In this document: positions 24,206-31,885 of the stretch, one piece after another
Layout: every line of letters starts with the position of its first letter
Position numbering within the stretch: the first letter of the stretch is position 1
Made by a program: the position numbers and the translations under genes
Notes under the pieces: model-generated
What the model saw: only the letters and a program-made list of their open reading frames with translations
Databases searched by the model: none
Told to the model about the DNA's origin: nothing
Assembly: GCF_002838835.1 (NCBI RefSeq)
Contig: NZ_NHPP01000001.1
Span: forward strand, 124,001-188,000
Direction: 5' to 3'
Length of the DNA stretch: 64,000 nt
Source of the DNA: Siphonobacter sp. SORGH_AS_0500
GTDB lineage: Bacteria > Bacteroidota > Bacteroidia > Cytophagales > Spirosomataceae

Positions 24206-24982
24206 ATGAAGTATTTTTCTATTTTCCTCCTTAGTATTTTCTCACTAACTACTTTTGCTCAGGTTGGCATCGGTACTTCCACCCCTCATTCGAGTGCTCA
24301 ACTGGAGATTTCTTCTCCTAACAAAGGTTTGTTAATCCCACGGATTACAAAGCAAAACAGACCCGGAAGCCCTGGAAAAGACACCGCAGTGGCTGGTTTG
24401 ATGATCTACCAGATAGATCAGGATTCGGGCTTCTATGTATATGATGGAAAGAATTGGGATCGTATGGTTCGTTCCAGTGAAGTGCCTAACAACTCGTATT
24501 TGTATGCCTGGGACAATCGGCAAGGATACGTTTTAGACTATAACAACTACAAAACTTCCAATACCAATCGTTTGAATTTAGCCATAGCTCAGAATAAAGG
24601 TTCGGCGTTTCCCGTCGCTGTGCTATTTCCTACCTACACTTCTTCGCCTGATATCAAAGCTAATTATAGTTCTGTTAGTCATGCTTATTATTCATTTCAG
24701 GTCAATAATGCAGGCTATTACCAACTTACGTTTTCTATTACTCCCGATCAAACACCCCTGGGGCTGTATTTTGCCCTGATATACATCGATAACAATCCTC
24801 TTGCCGAGTCTAGAATATCTTCTGTTAAATCCAACTATACGGTAAATTCTACTTCTATTGCTTATATACCTGCTGGAGCTATCGTAGAATTAAAGCTTAC
24901 CCCTCCCCTCTCACTTCCCAATACTATCCACATTGCTGAAGGAACGCAAGGCGTTAAATTATATCTCCAACGTTTACGATAA
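24206..24982 (+). CDS. secreted protein with conserved head domain (paralogue of 21377-22102)
   Basis: The 258-residue protein has a signal peptide (MKYFSIFLLSIFSLTTFA). Its head domain (QVGIGTSTPHSSAQLEI, GLLIPRITKQNRPGSPGK, MIYQIDQDSGFYVYDGK) is highly similar to the first paralogue across about 75 residues. After about residue 95 the sequences diverge. This one continues SYLYAWDNRQGYVLDY and ends in a beta-rich domain (YYSFQVNNAGYYQLTFSI, IPAGAIVELKLTPPLS), probably the same jelly-roll class. A conserved head joined to a variable tail suggests a surface or fibre-like binding protein. Function unknown. Confidence 0.75.
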   Translation: MKYFSIFLLSIFSLTTFAQVGIGTSTPHSSAQLEISSPNKGLLIPRITKQNRPGSPGKDTAVAGLMIYQIDQDSGFYVYDGKNWDRMVRSSEVPNNSYLYAWDNRQGYVLDYNNYKTSNTNRLNLAIAQNKGSAFPVAVLFPTYTSSPDIKANYSSVSHAYYSFQVNNAGYYQLTFSITPDQTPLGLYFALIYIDNNPLAESRISSVKSNYTVNSTSIAYIPAGAIVELKLTPPLSLPNTIHIAEGTQGVKLYLQRLR

Positions 24983-25114
24983 CTTCTTATAAATTAGCGA
25001 TTTATAAGAACATGCTATGGATTTAAACGTAATAGAATCAGGGAAACGCAACACTGGCACGGTTTTTTGACAATTCGAGTAACGAATTTATCAGCATGAT
25101 CAACCTGTTCAATT

Positions 25115-25675
25115 ATGACTACATCGCCTACTACTCAAACCGCCCTGCCTGCTTACTTTGAACAAAAATATAATCAGGCATTCAAGGATTTATTGAATCG
25201 TCAATCGCTGTCGTCTGAATTGGATTCTCACCTGGATGAAACCATTTCTTTGCATTCACTCCATCCGGTAAATATTACCCAAACTCCCAAAATTGAGCCC
25301 GCTCACACTACTACTATGAAGGTACGGAGTACGTATGGGACCGTTCAGGAATTTGAGGTACCTCATTATAAAGTTACTTACTCTTGCTCCGGTGATCCTG
25401 AGTTATTGGTTTCTATCCCTTCCGACACCAGCCTGAACCCTGATGCCGTTTTTCTAAATACGAAGAATCGTCACCTGGGTTTTGTTATCCCATTGGAAAC
25501 GGAAGACGAATCCTTGGCGAAGTCTCAGATTGATGAGTATTTTATGGATGCCTTTAAAAATATACTTCACATCAATTTTCAGATTGAAGCCTATAACCAG
25601 AGCTTAAGAGCTCGATTAAAACGAGACCTGGCTAACTGGAAAAACAAACACAAAAAGCCCGTCATTAACGACTAG
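25115..25675 (+). CDS. hypothetical protein
   Basis: The 186-residue protein has no signal peptide and no recognised domain. The N-terminal 60 residues are helical (YFEQKYNQAFKDLLNRQSL). The centre is beta-rich (TMKVRSTYGTVQEFEVPHYKVTYSC) and the C-terminus is a basic helix (YNQSLRARLKRDLANWKNKHKK). It is a single gene closed by a good terminator, in the AT-rich stretch between the second paralogue and the exonuclease gene. Its codon use is like the neighbours. I cannot assign a role. Confidence 0.6.
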   Translation: MTTSPTTQTALPAYFEQKYNQAFKDLLNRQSLSSELDSHLDETISLHSLHPVNITQTPKIEPAHTTTMKVRSTYGTVQEFEVPHYKVTYSCSGDPELLVSIPSDTSLNPDAVFLNTKNRHLGFVIPLETEDESLAKSQIDEYFMDAFKNILHINFQIEAYNQSLRARLKRDLANWKNKHKKPVIND

Positions 25676-25687
25676 TGTCTGCTCTAG

Positions 25688-25722
25688 TAAAAAACCTTCC
25701 ATAAAAATGGAAGGTTTTTTTA
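25688..25722 (+). terminator. intrinsic terminator of the hypothetical gene
   Basis: AAAAACCTTCCAT / ATGGAAGGTTTTT stem and T-run, 12 bases after the stop at 25675. Confidence 0.88.
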
Positions 25723-25870
25723 TGCCCTATCGCTTCGTCTAACATGCCTCTACCTCATCAGATTCCGCCATCTTTTCCCCTGTTGATAAGCAACAGGCAT
25801 AACAACCAACGGCATACCTATTCCATTAAAAGTAACTCCGCCAATGAATATACATAGACTATACGTATAT

Positions 25871-25930
25871 TTATGCTTTGTAAACACTTGTATTTTTTAA
25901 ACCCTATCTGGTTTCCGGGTAGGGTTTTTC
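25871..25930 (+). ncRNA. candidate small transcript A (promoter-like box and terminator)
   Basis: A promoter-like TATGCTTTG (25872-25880, one base longer than TAnnTTTG) precedes a hairpin (AAACCCTATC / GGTAGGGTTT, 25899-25927) followed by T5. A transcript would be about 45 nt with no coding potential. It resembles unit B in layout. Confidence 0.35.
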
Positions 25931-26108
25931 ATTGGTTATCTCTATCGACGTACTTAATCAATGTTCATCCCATTAGTCCTGATTTTCAATTGGTTTTAAA
26001 ACCATTGGCCCTCTATGCTTATGGTTCAATAGCTGAATTTACCTTATAACTAATTAATCATATCGTGTAATTATTACTAGATTTTAGGGAGACTAAACTA
26101 ATCATTCG

Positions 26109-26176
26109 TATTTTTGTAACTTAAATTGAAAAAGGATTAGTATAAACCTCATCGGCCTTGCTGATGAGGTTTTTTC
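26109..26176 (+). ncRNA. candidate small transcript B (promoter and terminator)
   Basis: TATTTTTG at 26109-26116 matches the -7 consensus. A perfect 10-bp hairpin (AAACCTCATC / GATGAGGTTT, loop GGCCTTGCT) with T-run lies at 26144-26175. The predicted RNA is about 55 nt and non-coding. There is no gene for this terminator to serve. Confidence 0.42.
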
Positions 26177-26326
26177 ATAAATAACAAGCACAACCTGAAT
26201 TTACCTTTTAATAAATTCGTTACCTCTTCAACCATTTTTTACTTTTAAACCTTACATTTATTAGAGTGATGTATAGATAAGATACTTATTTATATCTCGC
26301 GATTAGGCCCAATTGCTTAGTTTCTT

Positions 26327-27241
26327 ATGTTAGATTTTGTTGCTATAGATTTTGAGAATGCCAATAATGCCAGATCCAGTGCTTGTTCTTTAGGCATTAC
26401 CATTGTGAAAGACGGAAAAATACAGGAAACGAAATACTGGTTAATCAAGCCTTATCCCTTCGAAATGGGGTTTTTCCAGCAACGTGTTCATAAAATTGAA
26501 TTAGCTACGCTCGAAAACGAACTTACCTTCGATGAGTTATGGTCCGAGATACGCCCATATCTTGAAAATCAGACCATTCTTGCCCATAATGCTTCTTATG
26601 ATTTGAACCTGTTACGTGGCCTTGTCGATCATTACGGGCTGACTATTGGAAACCTGCAATACGCCTGCACCGTTGACATGGCTAAGGTTACCTGGCCCAA
26701 CGAGCCTAAACACTCACTGGGGTATTTGGCCTACTATAATCAAATCAAGTTTGTGCATCACCGGGCCGATGATGATGCCCGCGTATGTGCTATGCTAGCC
26801 CTTCGTATGGCAGAACTTCACCAAGCAGAAGACCTGGATGATCTGATTTATAAAACCAAAATCAGCAAGCGTAATCTGGACGGCAGTTTTGCCCGACTCA
26901 CGCCCCGGCCCCGTCGCAAAGCTAAATCGGCCACGGTCATTCCGAATTTGTACCAAATCCCCAGTCCTGACCATCATCTGTTTGGAAAGCTGGTGGTTTT
27001 CACGGGAGATCTTGAAACGTTTAGTCGCGAAGAAGCCCAGCATCTAGTGATTCAGAAGGGAGGCGTTGCGGCGAAAAACATTTCACCTCAAACGCATTAT
27101 GTGGTAGTAGGGAAACAAAATGCCTTATTGGTCGGAGAAGACCTGAAATCCACAAAAATGCGTCGAGCAGAAGAATTTATCAATCGAGGGTTTCCGCTGG
27201 TTGTATTAACCGAAGAAGAGTTCTTAACCTTGATTCAGTAA
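26327..27241 (+). CDS. DnaQ-like 3'-5' exonuclease fused to a BRCT domain
   Basis: The 304-residue protein has an RNase T/DnaQ exonuclease domain. Exo I is AIDFENAN (the Asp/Glu pair), Exo II is ILAHNASYDLNLL, and Exo III is HHRADDDARVCA with catalytic His and Asp. A linker follows (about 195-225). A C-terminal BRCT domain comes next (LFGKLVVFTGDLETFSREEAQHLV, KNISPQTHYVVVGKQN), like the one in NAD-dependent DNA ligase. Such fusions occur in several bacteria and are probably involved in DNA repair. The precise role is not established. It is convergent with the DUF3891 gene. Confidence 0.87.
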   Translation: MLDFVAIDFENANNARSSACSLGITIVKDGKIQETKYWLIKPYPFEMGFFQQRVHKIELATLENELTFDELWSEIRPYLENQTILAHNASYDLNLLRGLVDHYGLTIGNLQYACTVDMAKVTWPNEPKHSLGYLAYYNQIKFVHHRADDDARVCAMLALRMAELHQAEDLDDLIYKTKISKRNLDGSFARLTPRPRRKAKSATVIPNLYQIPSPDHHLFGKLVVFTGDLETFSREEAQHLVIQKGGVAAKNISPQTHYVVVGKQNALLVGEDLKSTKMRRAEEFINRGFPLVVLTEEEFLTLIQ

Positions 27242-27243
27242 AT

Positions 27244-27996
27244 TTATTTTCTGAATTCCCAGCTTTTGTCTATTACGGTTGAATGCTGCATGGTATTAAA
27301 CAAATCTTTATCATCCGTAAAAGTCAGTTTTTCTACCTGATAACTCTCGATTTCAACCGTAAACTTCTGTTTCTGAAAAGGCCAGGGTTCTACGCCAATG
27401 GTACCATTCTTGCGTTGAAAAACGTAAGAACATTCTCCATCGGGACTTTTGCTTATTTCCAGCCGACGTTCATCCACGGGTAACTGATTCTGACATAGAA
27501 TCAAGGATAATGCATCGCACCATTGCAAAAATGCGTACGCATACGTAACCTCATCCTTACCCACGTGGTAATGGTTACGCCATTTTTCCTGTAATCGGGT
27601 TTGTTCGTGGAGTAACTGGTCCAGTTCAGACGATTGGGTTCGTTTGGGTTCGTAGAGGAAAGAAATGTGCATGGAAGTCATCAGAGCATTCCAGCGGCTT
27701 TTCTCCAAACCAATCTGAATAACATTAATGCATTGCGGAACTGAATACTGAATCATCTCAAAGTTGAGCGGTGCTCCTGCATCCGTGAGGTGATTTCGGC
27801 CCTCCCAGGGTTCCTGGCCATCATCATGTTCGGTTAAAGCCACCAAAGTTTCAATCCAGCGAACGGGACGCTTGTTCACTTTCCACTGCATAGCCAATTG
27901 TAACGCCAGCATGCCATGAGCCTGCTGATGAATTACTTCCCAACCATAAGGAGCCGGTAATACAATCATAAAATAGGTCGATAATTTAGGGAACAT
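27244..27996 (-). CDS. DUF3891 family protein
   Basis: The protein has 250 residues from the ATG at 27994-27996, or 241 from a second ATG at 27967-27969 (MIVLPAPYGWEVIHQQAHG), which better matches the usual start. Conserved blocks are VIHQQAHGMLALQLA, ALTEHDDGQEPWEG and the acidic/His pattern resembling a metal-dependent hydrolase. Family function is unknown. It is convergent with the exonuclease gene, stops two bases apart, and lies downstream of a terminated small gene. Confidence 0.8.
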   Translation of the reverse strand: MFPKLSTYFMIVLPAPYGWEVIHQQAHGMLALQLAMQWKVNKRPVRWIETLVALTEHDDGQEPWEGRNHLTDAGAPLNFEMIQYSVPQCINVIQIGLEKSRWNALMTSMHISFLYEPKRTQSSELDQLLHEQTRLQEKWRNHYHVGKDEVTYAYAFLQWCDALSLILCQNQLPVDERRLEISKSPDGECSYVFQRKNGTIGVEPWPFQKQKFTVEIESYQVEKLTFTDDKDLFNTMQHSTVIDKSWEFRK

Positions 27997-28000
27997 GCGT

Positions 28001-28042
28001 AAAAAACAATACCCGCCCCTTCTCAGGAGCGGGTATTGTTTC
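28001..28042 (-). terminator. intrinsic terminator of the small gene 28056-28382
   Basis: A long stem (AAACAATACCCGC / GCGGGTATTGTTT) followed on the minus strand by a T-run, 14 bases past the stop. Confidence 0.85.
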
Positions 28043-28055
28043 GTAATAATGAAGT

Positions 28056-28382
28056 CTAATTCTCTAATTTCTGGAGATACTCTATAGCTGCATTACCCAC
28101 AAATTTCCGACCCTCATTGTTGGTATTCAACCACTCAGCGGGTGGAAATAAGTCAAATAAACCTACTTTAAATAAGGTAGGAATAGCAGCTTTTAACTCA
28201 TGCTGTATTTTCTCACTTTTTGAAAGATTGTACAGATTGATGTTATGCAGTAACGTGGCAATCGTTCCCGTCTGGACGGTGGTTCCATCTTTCAATTGAA
28301 CCGTTGGCAGGCTTTCTCCTTGAGCTAGTATTTTTTGATTAATACGAGCTAATTCATCGATGTTTTCAACATGCTCGCTCAT
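28056..28382 (-). CDS. conserved hypothetical protein
   Basis: The 108-residue soluble protein has helical N- and C-termini and a central TVQLKDGTTVQTGTIATLLHNI motif. VPTLFKVGLF-like (AIPTLFKVGLFDLFPP) and GRKFVGNAAIEYL segments follow. I recognise the overall pattern as a conserved small family but cannot give a function. It has no signal peptide, its own terminator and no operon partner. Confidence 0.68.
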   Translation of the reverse strand: MSEHVENIDELARINQKILAQGESLPTVQLKDGTTVQTGTIATLLHNINLYNLSKSEKIQHELKAAIPTLFKVGLFDLFPPAEWLNTNNEGRKFVGNAAIEYLQKLEN

Positions 28383-28486
28383 GGCATTTCAGGTTTAGTT
28401 AGTGGAAAATAGTTGGTAATGATTCAATCCATTCCTGTAGAATTATCTCCCTATTCTAAAAAGCAAGTCCAGCACATTTAAGTGCA

Positions 28487-29098
28487 TTACCCGTACAGCA
28501 GAGCCCGATCTACTTCTTTGATAATAAATTCAAAATCTTCTGTTCTATTCAGGTAATCTAAGTTATTGACATCCAGGATCAAAAGCTTTCCATCCGTATA
28601 ATTACGAATAAAATCTTCGTAATGATTGTTCAAATCTGTGAGGTAATCGACACTCATATTTAATTCAAAGTCGCGTCCCCTTTTCTGAATTTGTCCCAAT
28701 AATTTGGGTAAATCAGCTTTCAGGTAAATCATCAGATCGGGCGGTTTTACCACATCCATCATCGTTTGAAAAAGCGAGAAATACGTCTCATAATCCACCT
28801 GACTCATGTATCCTGAATGATACAGATTGCGGGCAAAAATGTGAGCATCCTCATAAATCGTACGATCCTGAATGATACGTTTGGTAGATTCCATGATTCG
28901 CCGGGCCTGATCAAAACGGCTTCGCAAAAAATAGATTTGTAAATGGAAAGCCCAACGTCCCATATCTCCGTAAAAATCAGCGAGATATGGGTTATTCTCT
29001 ACGGCTTCATAAAAAACTTCCCAGCCAAAATGTTCGGCCAACATTCGGGCAAGTGTGGTTTTTCCGGCTCCAATATTTCCGGTTACAGCAATATGCAT
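28487..29098 (-). CDS. deoxynucleoside kinase
   Basis: The 203-residue protein starts MHIAVTGNIGAGKTTLARML, whose P-loop GNIGAGKT binds ATP. It continues FYEAVENNPYLADFYGDM (substrate Glu), RSRFDQARRIM and the QDRTIYEDAHIFA block (the conserved DR/E motif), ending in a lid region (QIQKRGRDFE). These are the marks of the dNK/dCK/dGK family, which salvage deoxynucleosides to monophosphates. I start at the ATG at 29096-29098 rather than an upstream ATG, because the P-loop must lie near the N-terminus. Exact nucleoside preference is unknown. Confidence 0.88.
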   Translation of the reverse strand: MHIAVTGNIGAGKTTLARMLAEHFGWEVFYEAVENNPYLADFYGDMGRWAFHLQIYFLRSRFDQARRIMESTKRIIQDRTIYEDAHIFARNLYHSGYMSQVDYETYFSLFQTMMDVVKPPDLMIYLKADLPKLLGQIQKRGRDFELNMSVDYLTDLNNHYEDFIRNYTDGKLLILDVNNLDYLNRTEDFEFIIKEVDRALLYG

Positions 29099-29244
29099 CT
29101 GGGAAAGAAGTAAAAAATTAAATTCATGTGGTGAACTTCTGACGAAGGTAGGAAGCAACCATCCGGGGTATCGAGTAGTTCAAAATTCAGCAAAAAAAAG
29201 TGGATTTTTTAGTTTTCAACCGCGTCTTTAAGGACCTTCTAATC

Positions 29245-29272
29245 TTGTCTATCTCAAAATACCTTACCTTTG
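29245..29272 (+). promoter_or_regulatory. promoter of the TrhO gene
   Basis: TTG at 29245-29247 and TACCTTTG at 29265-29272, with a 17-bp spacer, lie 41 bases before the ATG at 29314. Confidence 0.5.
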
Positions 29273-29313
29273 CAGTTGAATGATCCACGTTACAGGTGGC
29301 TTCAAATTACTTT

Positions 29314-30285
29314 ATGAAACCGTACCAAATCCTGCTTTATTACCTCTATACGCCCATCGAGGATACCCTGGCGTATCGGGAAGAACACCATCGTTTTTGT
29401 CTGGAGAATAATCTGTTAGGCCGCGTTATCGTCGCTCCCGAAGGACTGAACGGAACCGTTTCCGGCCTCGTTGAAGATTGTCAGAAGTACATGGACTGGC
29501 TGCATGCCGATCCTCGTTTTCAGGCAATTCAGTTTAAAATTGAGAGTCACGATCAGCACGCTTTTCACAAACTTCATGTACGGGTTAAAGAGGAAATTGT
29601 AAATTCTGATTTACCCGTAGACCCTTTGAAGGAAACCGGAATTCATCTGGAGCCGAATGAATTCAAGGAGTTACTGAATGATCCTGACGTAGTGCTGGTC
29701 GATATGCGTTCGAACTACGAGCACAACGTCGGCAAGTTCAAAGGGGCCATTACGTTTGACATGGAAAACCTCCGCGAACTCCCCGATCACGTGGCTGAAA
29801 TTGAGCATCTGAAAGGTTCCGGTAAGAAGATCATCACGTACTGTACGGGTGGTATTAAATGCGAAAAAGCTTCGGCGTATTTATTACATCAGGGTTTCGA
29901 GAATGTGTATCAGCTTCATGGCGGCATTATCCGGTATGGACTGGAAGAAGGAGGCGAGAACTTTGACGGCGAATGTTACGTCTTTGACGGTCGGGTAACC
30001 ACCAGCGTGAATAACGTAAACCCGAATGTAATTTCGACTTGCCACCTCTGCGGAACGACCACGAGCCGAATGGTGAATTGTGCAAACCCTGAGTGTAATG
30101 AACACCTGCCCATTTGCGAAAATTGCGGATGGGAAATGGACGGGGCCTGTTCGGAGGCCTGTAAGGCACACCCTCGCAAACGCCCCTACAATGGCGTTGG
30201 CTATTATCCTAAAAAGACGGAAGAGTATACCCCAACCATGGGCTTTAAAAGTGCCCTGGGTAGCTTTAAGCCGGAAAAAGTATAA
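29314..30285 (+). CDS. trhO: oxygen-dependent tRNA uridine(34) hydroxylase TrhO (rhodanese family)
   Basis: The 323-residue protein has the N-terminal acylphosphatase-like UPF0176 domain (YQILLYYLYTPIEDTLAYREEH, then GRVIVAPEGLNGTVSG). The rhodanese domain follows, with VLVDMRSNYEHNVGKFKGA and the active-site loop TYCTGGIKCEKASAYL containing the reactive Cys. A Cys-rich C-terminal segment (CHLCGTTTSRMVNCANPECN) suggests a metal site. TrhO makes 5-hydroxyuridine at the tRNA wobble position. I use the ATG at 29314; an in-frame GTG at 29296 is weaker. Confidence 0.92.
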   Translation: MKPYQILLYYLYTPIEDTLAYREEHHRFCLENNLLGRVIVAPEGLNGTVSGLVEDCQKYMDWLHADPRFQAIQFKIESHDQHAFHKLHVRVKEEIVNSDLPVDPLKETGIHLEPNEFKELLNDPDVVLVDMRSNYEHNVGKFKGAITFDMENLRELPDHVAEIEHLKGSGKKIITYCTGGIKCEKASAYLLHQGFENVYQLHGGIIRYGLEEGGENFDGECYVFDGRVTTSVNNVNPNVISTCHLCGTTTSRMVNCANPECNEHLPICENCGWEMDGACSEACKAHPRKRPYNGVGYYPKKTEEYTPTMGFKSALGSFKPEKV

Positions 30286-30290
30286 GTGAT

Positions 30291-30320
30291 AGATCCGGGG
30301 AATGTATTTTCCCGGATCAT
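30291..30320. terminator. intergenic hairpin between trhO and the GNAT gene
   Basis: GATCCGGG(G)AA / TTTTCCCGGATC stem between two convergent genes. The T-tracts are weak. Confidence 0.6.
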
Positions 30321-30324
30321 TTCA

Positions 30325-30816
30325 TTACAACAGGTTTTTACGCATAACGTAATCGTTCATCCAGTAGCCATTTCCAATGTAATTATCCTCCTCCCGAACC
30401 ATTTCGAAACCCAGTTTTTCGTAAAACTGACGGGCCGAATTGCTTCGATTGACGTTTAATTCCAGGTATTTGCCTCCGGCCTGAACGGCTTGTTTTGAAA
30501 CCTCATCCAGTAACTGCCGCCCATACCCCCGGCCCTGGCTGATCGGTAAAAAGTAGATTTTATGGAGTTTCACAATACCACCTTCTTTGGGCTCAAAAGC
30601 AGCAAAACCCATCGCGATGTTTTCTTCTTTTGCCAGTAGAAATACCGTATGACCCTCCATAGTTTGATGTAAGGTTTCAGAGCTATACATCCAGTCCAGC
30701 ATAAAGCGGGATTGTTCTTCTGAAAGAATATGCCCGTAGGTGGGCTTCCAAGCAGTAAAGGCAATGTCCTGAATAACAGGAATATCCGAAGGCTGGGCAA
30801 GGGAGATTTGAAGCAT
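30325..30816 (-). CDS. GNAT family N-acetyltransferase
   Basis: The 163-residue protein begins [19 protein letters not shown]. It has the acetyl-CoA loop [17 protein letters not shown] (the Q-x-x-G-x-G/A pattern), [19 protein letters not shown] and the end motif [10 protein letters not shown]. These are the GNAT A, B and C blocks. The acceptor (amine, protein or antibiotic) cannot be told. It lies between trhO (convergent) and the surE region (divergent start). Confidence 0.82.
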   Translation of the reverse strand: MLQISLAQPSDIPVIQDIAFTAWKPTYGHILSEEQSRFMLDWMYSSETLHQTMEGHTVFLLAKEENIAMGFAAFEPKEGGIVKLHKIYFLPISQGRGYGRQLLDEVSKQAVQAGGKYLELNVNRSNSARQFYEKLGFEMVREEDNYIGNGYWMNDYVMRKNLL

Positions 30817-30907
30817 GATTAGGGGCCAATTAATACTTATTTCTGCCTCTAAATTACATATTGAAATGGGTTATCCTAACTTGGAAATGACCCGCTTAAC
30901 TAGTTTT

Positions 30908-31683
30908 ATGTCCGACAAAAAACCAATTATTCTCGTCACCAACGACGACGATATTACCGCCAAAGGCATTAGTGTACTGGCTGAGGCCATGCAGGAATTA
31001 GGAGAAGTCATCGTCATTGCTCCCGATCGTCCCCAATCGGGTCAGGGCCACGCAATTACGATTAACCATCCGATTCGTATTAAAAAAGCCCGTTTTTTGA
31101 AAATGCTGCGGTAGCCTATGAAACTACTGGCACCCCGGCGGACTGCGTCAAAATGGGAAAACACCTCGTTCTGAAAGATCGCAAGCCCGATTTGGTTGTG
31201 AGTGGTATTAATCACGGAAGTAATACTGCCATTAGCATTTTATATTCGGGAACCATGTCGGCGGCGATGGAAGCCGCGATTGAAGGAATTCCAGCGATTG
31301 GATTTTCTCTGGCGAATTACCATCCTGAAGCCGACTTTTCTCACACCGTGGAAGCCATCCAAACGATTGCTCGTCAGGTGCTGGAAAAAGGCTTACCCAA
31401 GCATGTAGCCCTGAATGTGAACTTTCCCGCGAAATCTGACGAGCCCCTAAAGGGTATTAAAGTGTGCCGTCAGGCAGATGCTCGCTACATGGAAAGTTTC
31501 CAGCAACGCGAAGACCCTTACGGTCGTCCTTATTACTGGCTGGATGGGGATTTCGTTAATTTTGATGAAGGAACCGATACCGACGAGTGGGCTTTGGCTA
31601 ATAACTATGCCTCCGTCGTTCCCTGCAAATGCGATTTAACGGCTTATTCAACCATGGAAGCCTTGAAATCCTGGGATTTATAA
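30908..31683 (+). pseudogene. surE: 5'/3'-nucleotidase SurE, frameshifted near 31093-31098
   Basis: SurE removes phosphate from nucleoside monophosphates. The first part from the ATG at 30908 reads [20 protein letters not shown] and [19 protein letters not shown], then runs into a stop at 31112. The remaining frame reads [24 protein letters not shown], then DLVVSGINHGSNTAISILYSGT to the end. Adding one T to the T6 run at 31093-31098 joins the two parts into 258 residues, the normal length. Metal ligands N/D and the S-G-I-N-H-G block are present. The motif usually written NDDG is NDDD here. The break is probably a sequencing error. Confidence 0.87.
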
Positions 31684-31885
31684 GCGTTTGAGAAAGTTAG
31701 CGTCTGCTTGATGGCTTTTGACGTTGTTTAAAAGTTAGAAAACGTTTTGCAGGCTATTGCCGCACTCGTTTCAAACTTTCAAACCTAACCGAAAGGCTCT
31801 ACCAGCTCTCTAACTACGTTTTATCAAACCATCTAATCATTAAGATTAATCCGTAAAAGTTTATAGAATTCTATCCAGTTAAGTT

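Larger units (their letters stand above)
25676..26326. other. gene-free region with two short promoter-hairpin units
   Basis: This 651-base stretch has no supported protein gene. Besides the terminator at 25688 it contains two similar small units, each a promoter-like box followed within 20-30 bases by a 10-bp terminator hairpin starting AAACC (entries 25871-25930 and 26109-26176). The rest is AT-rich. Confidence 0.55.
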
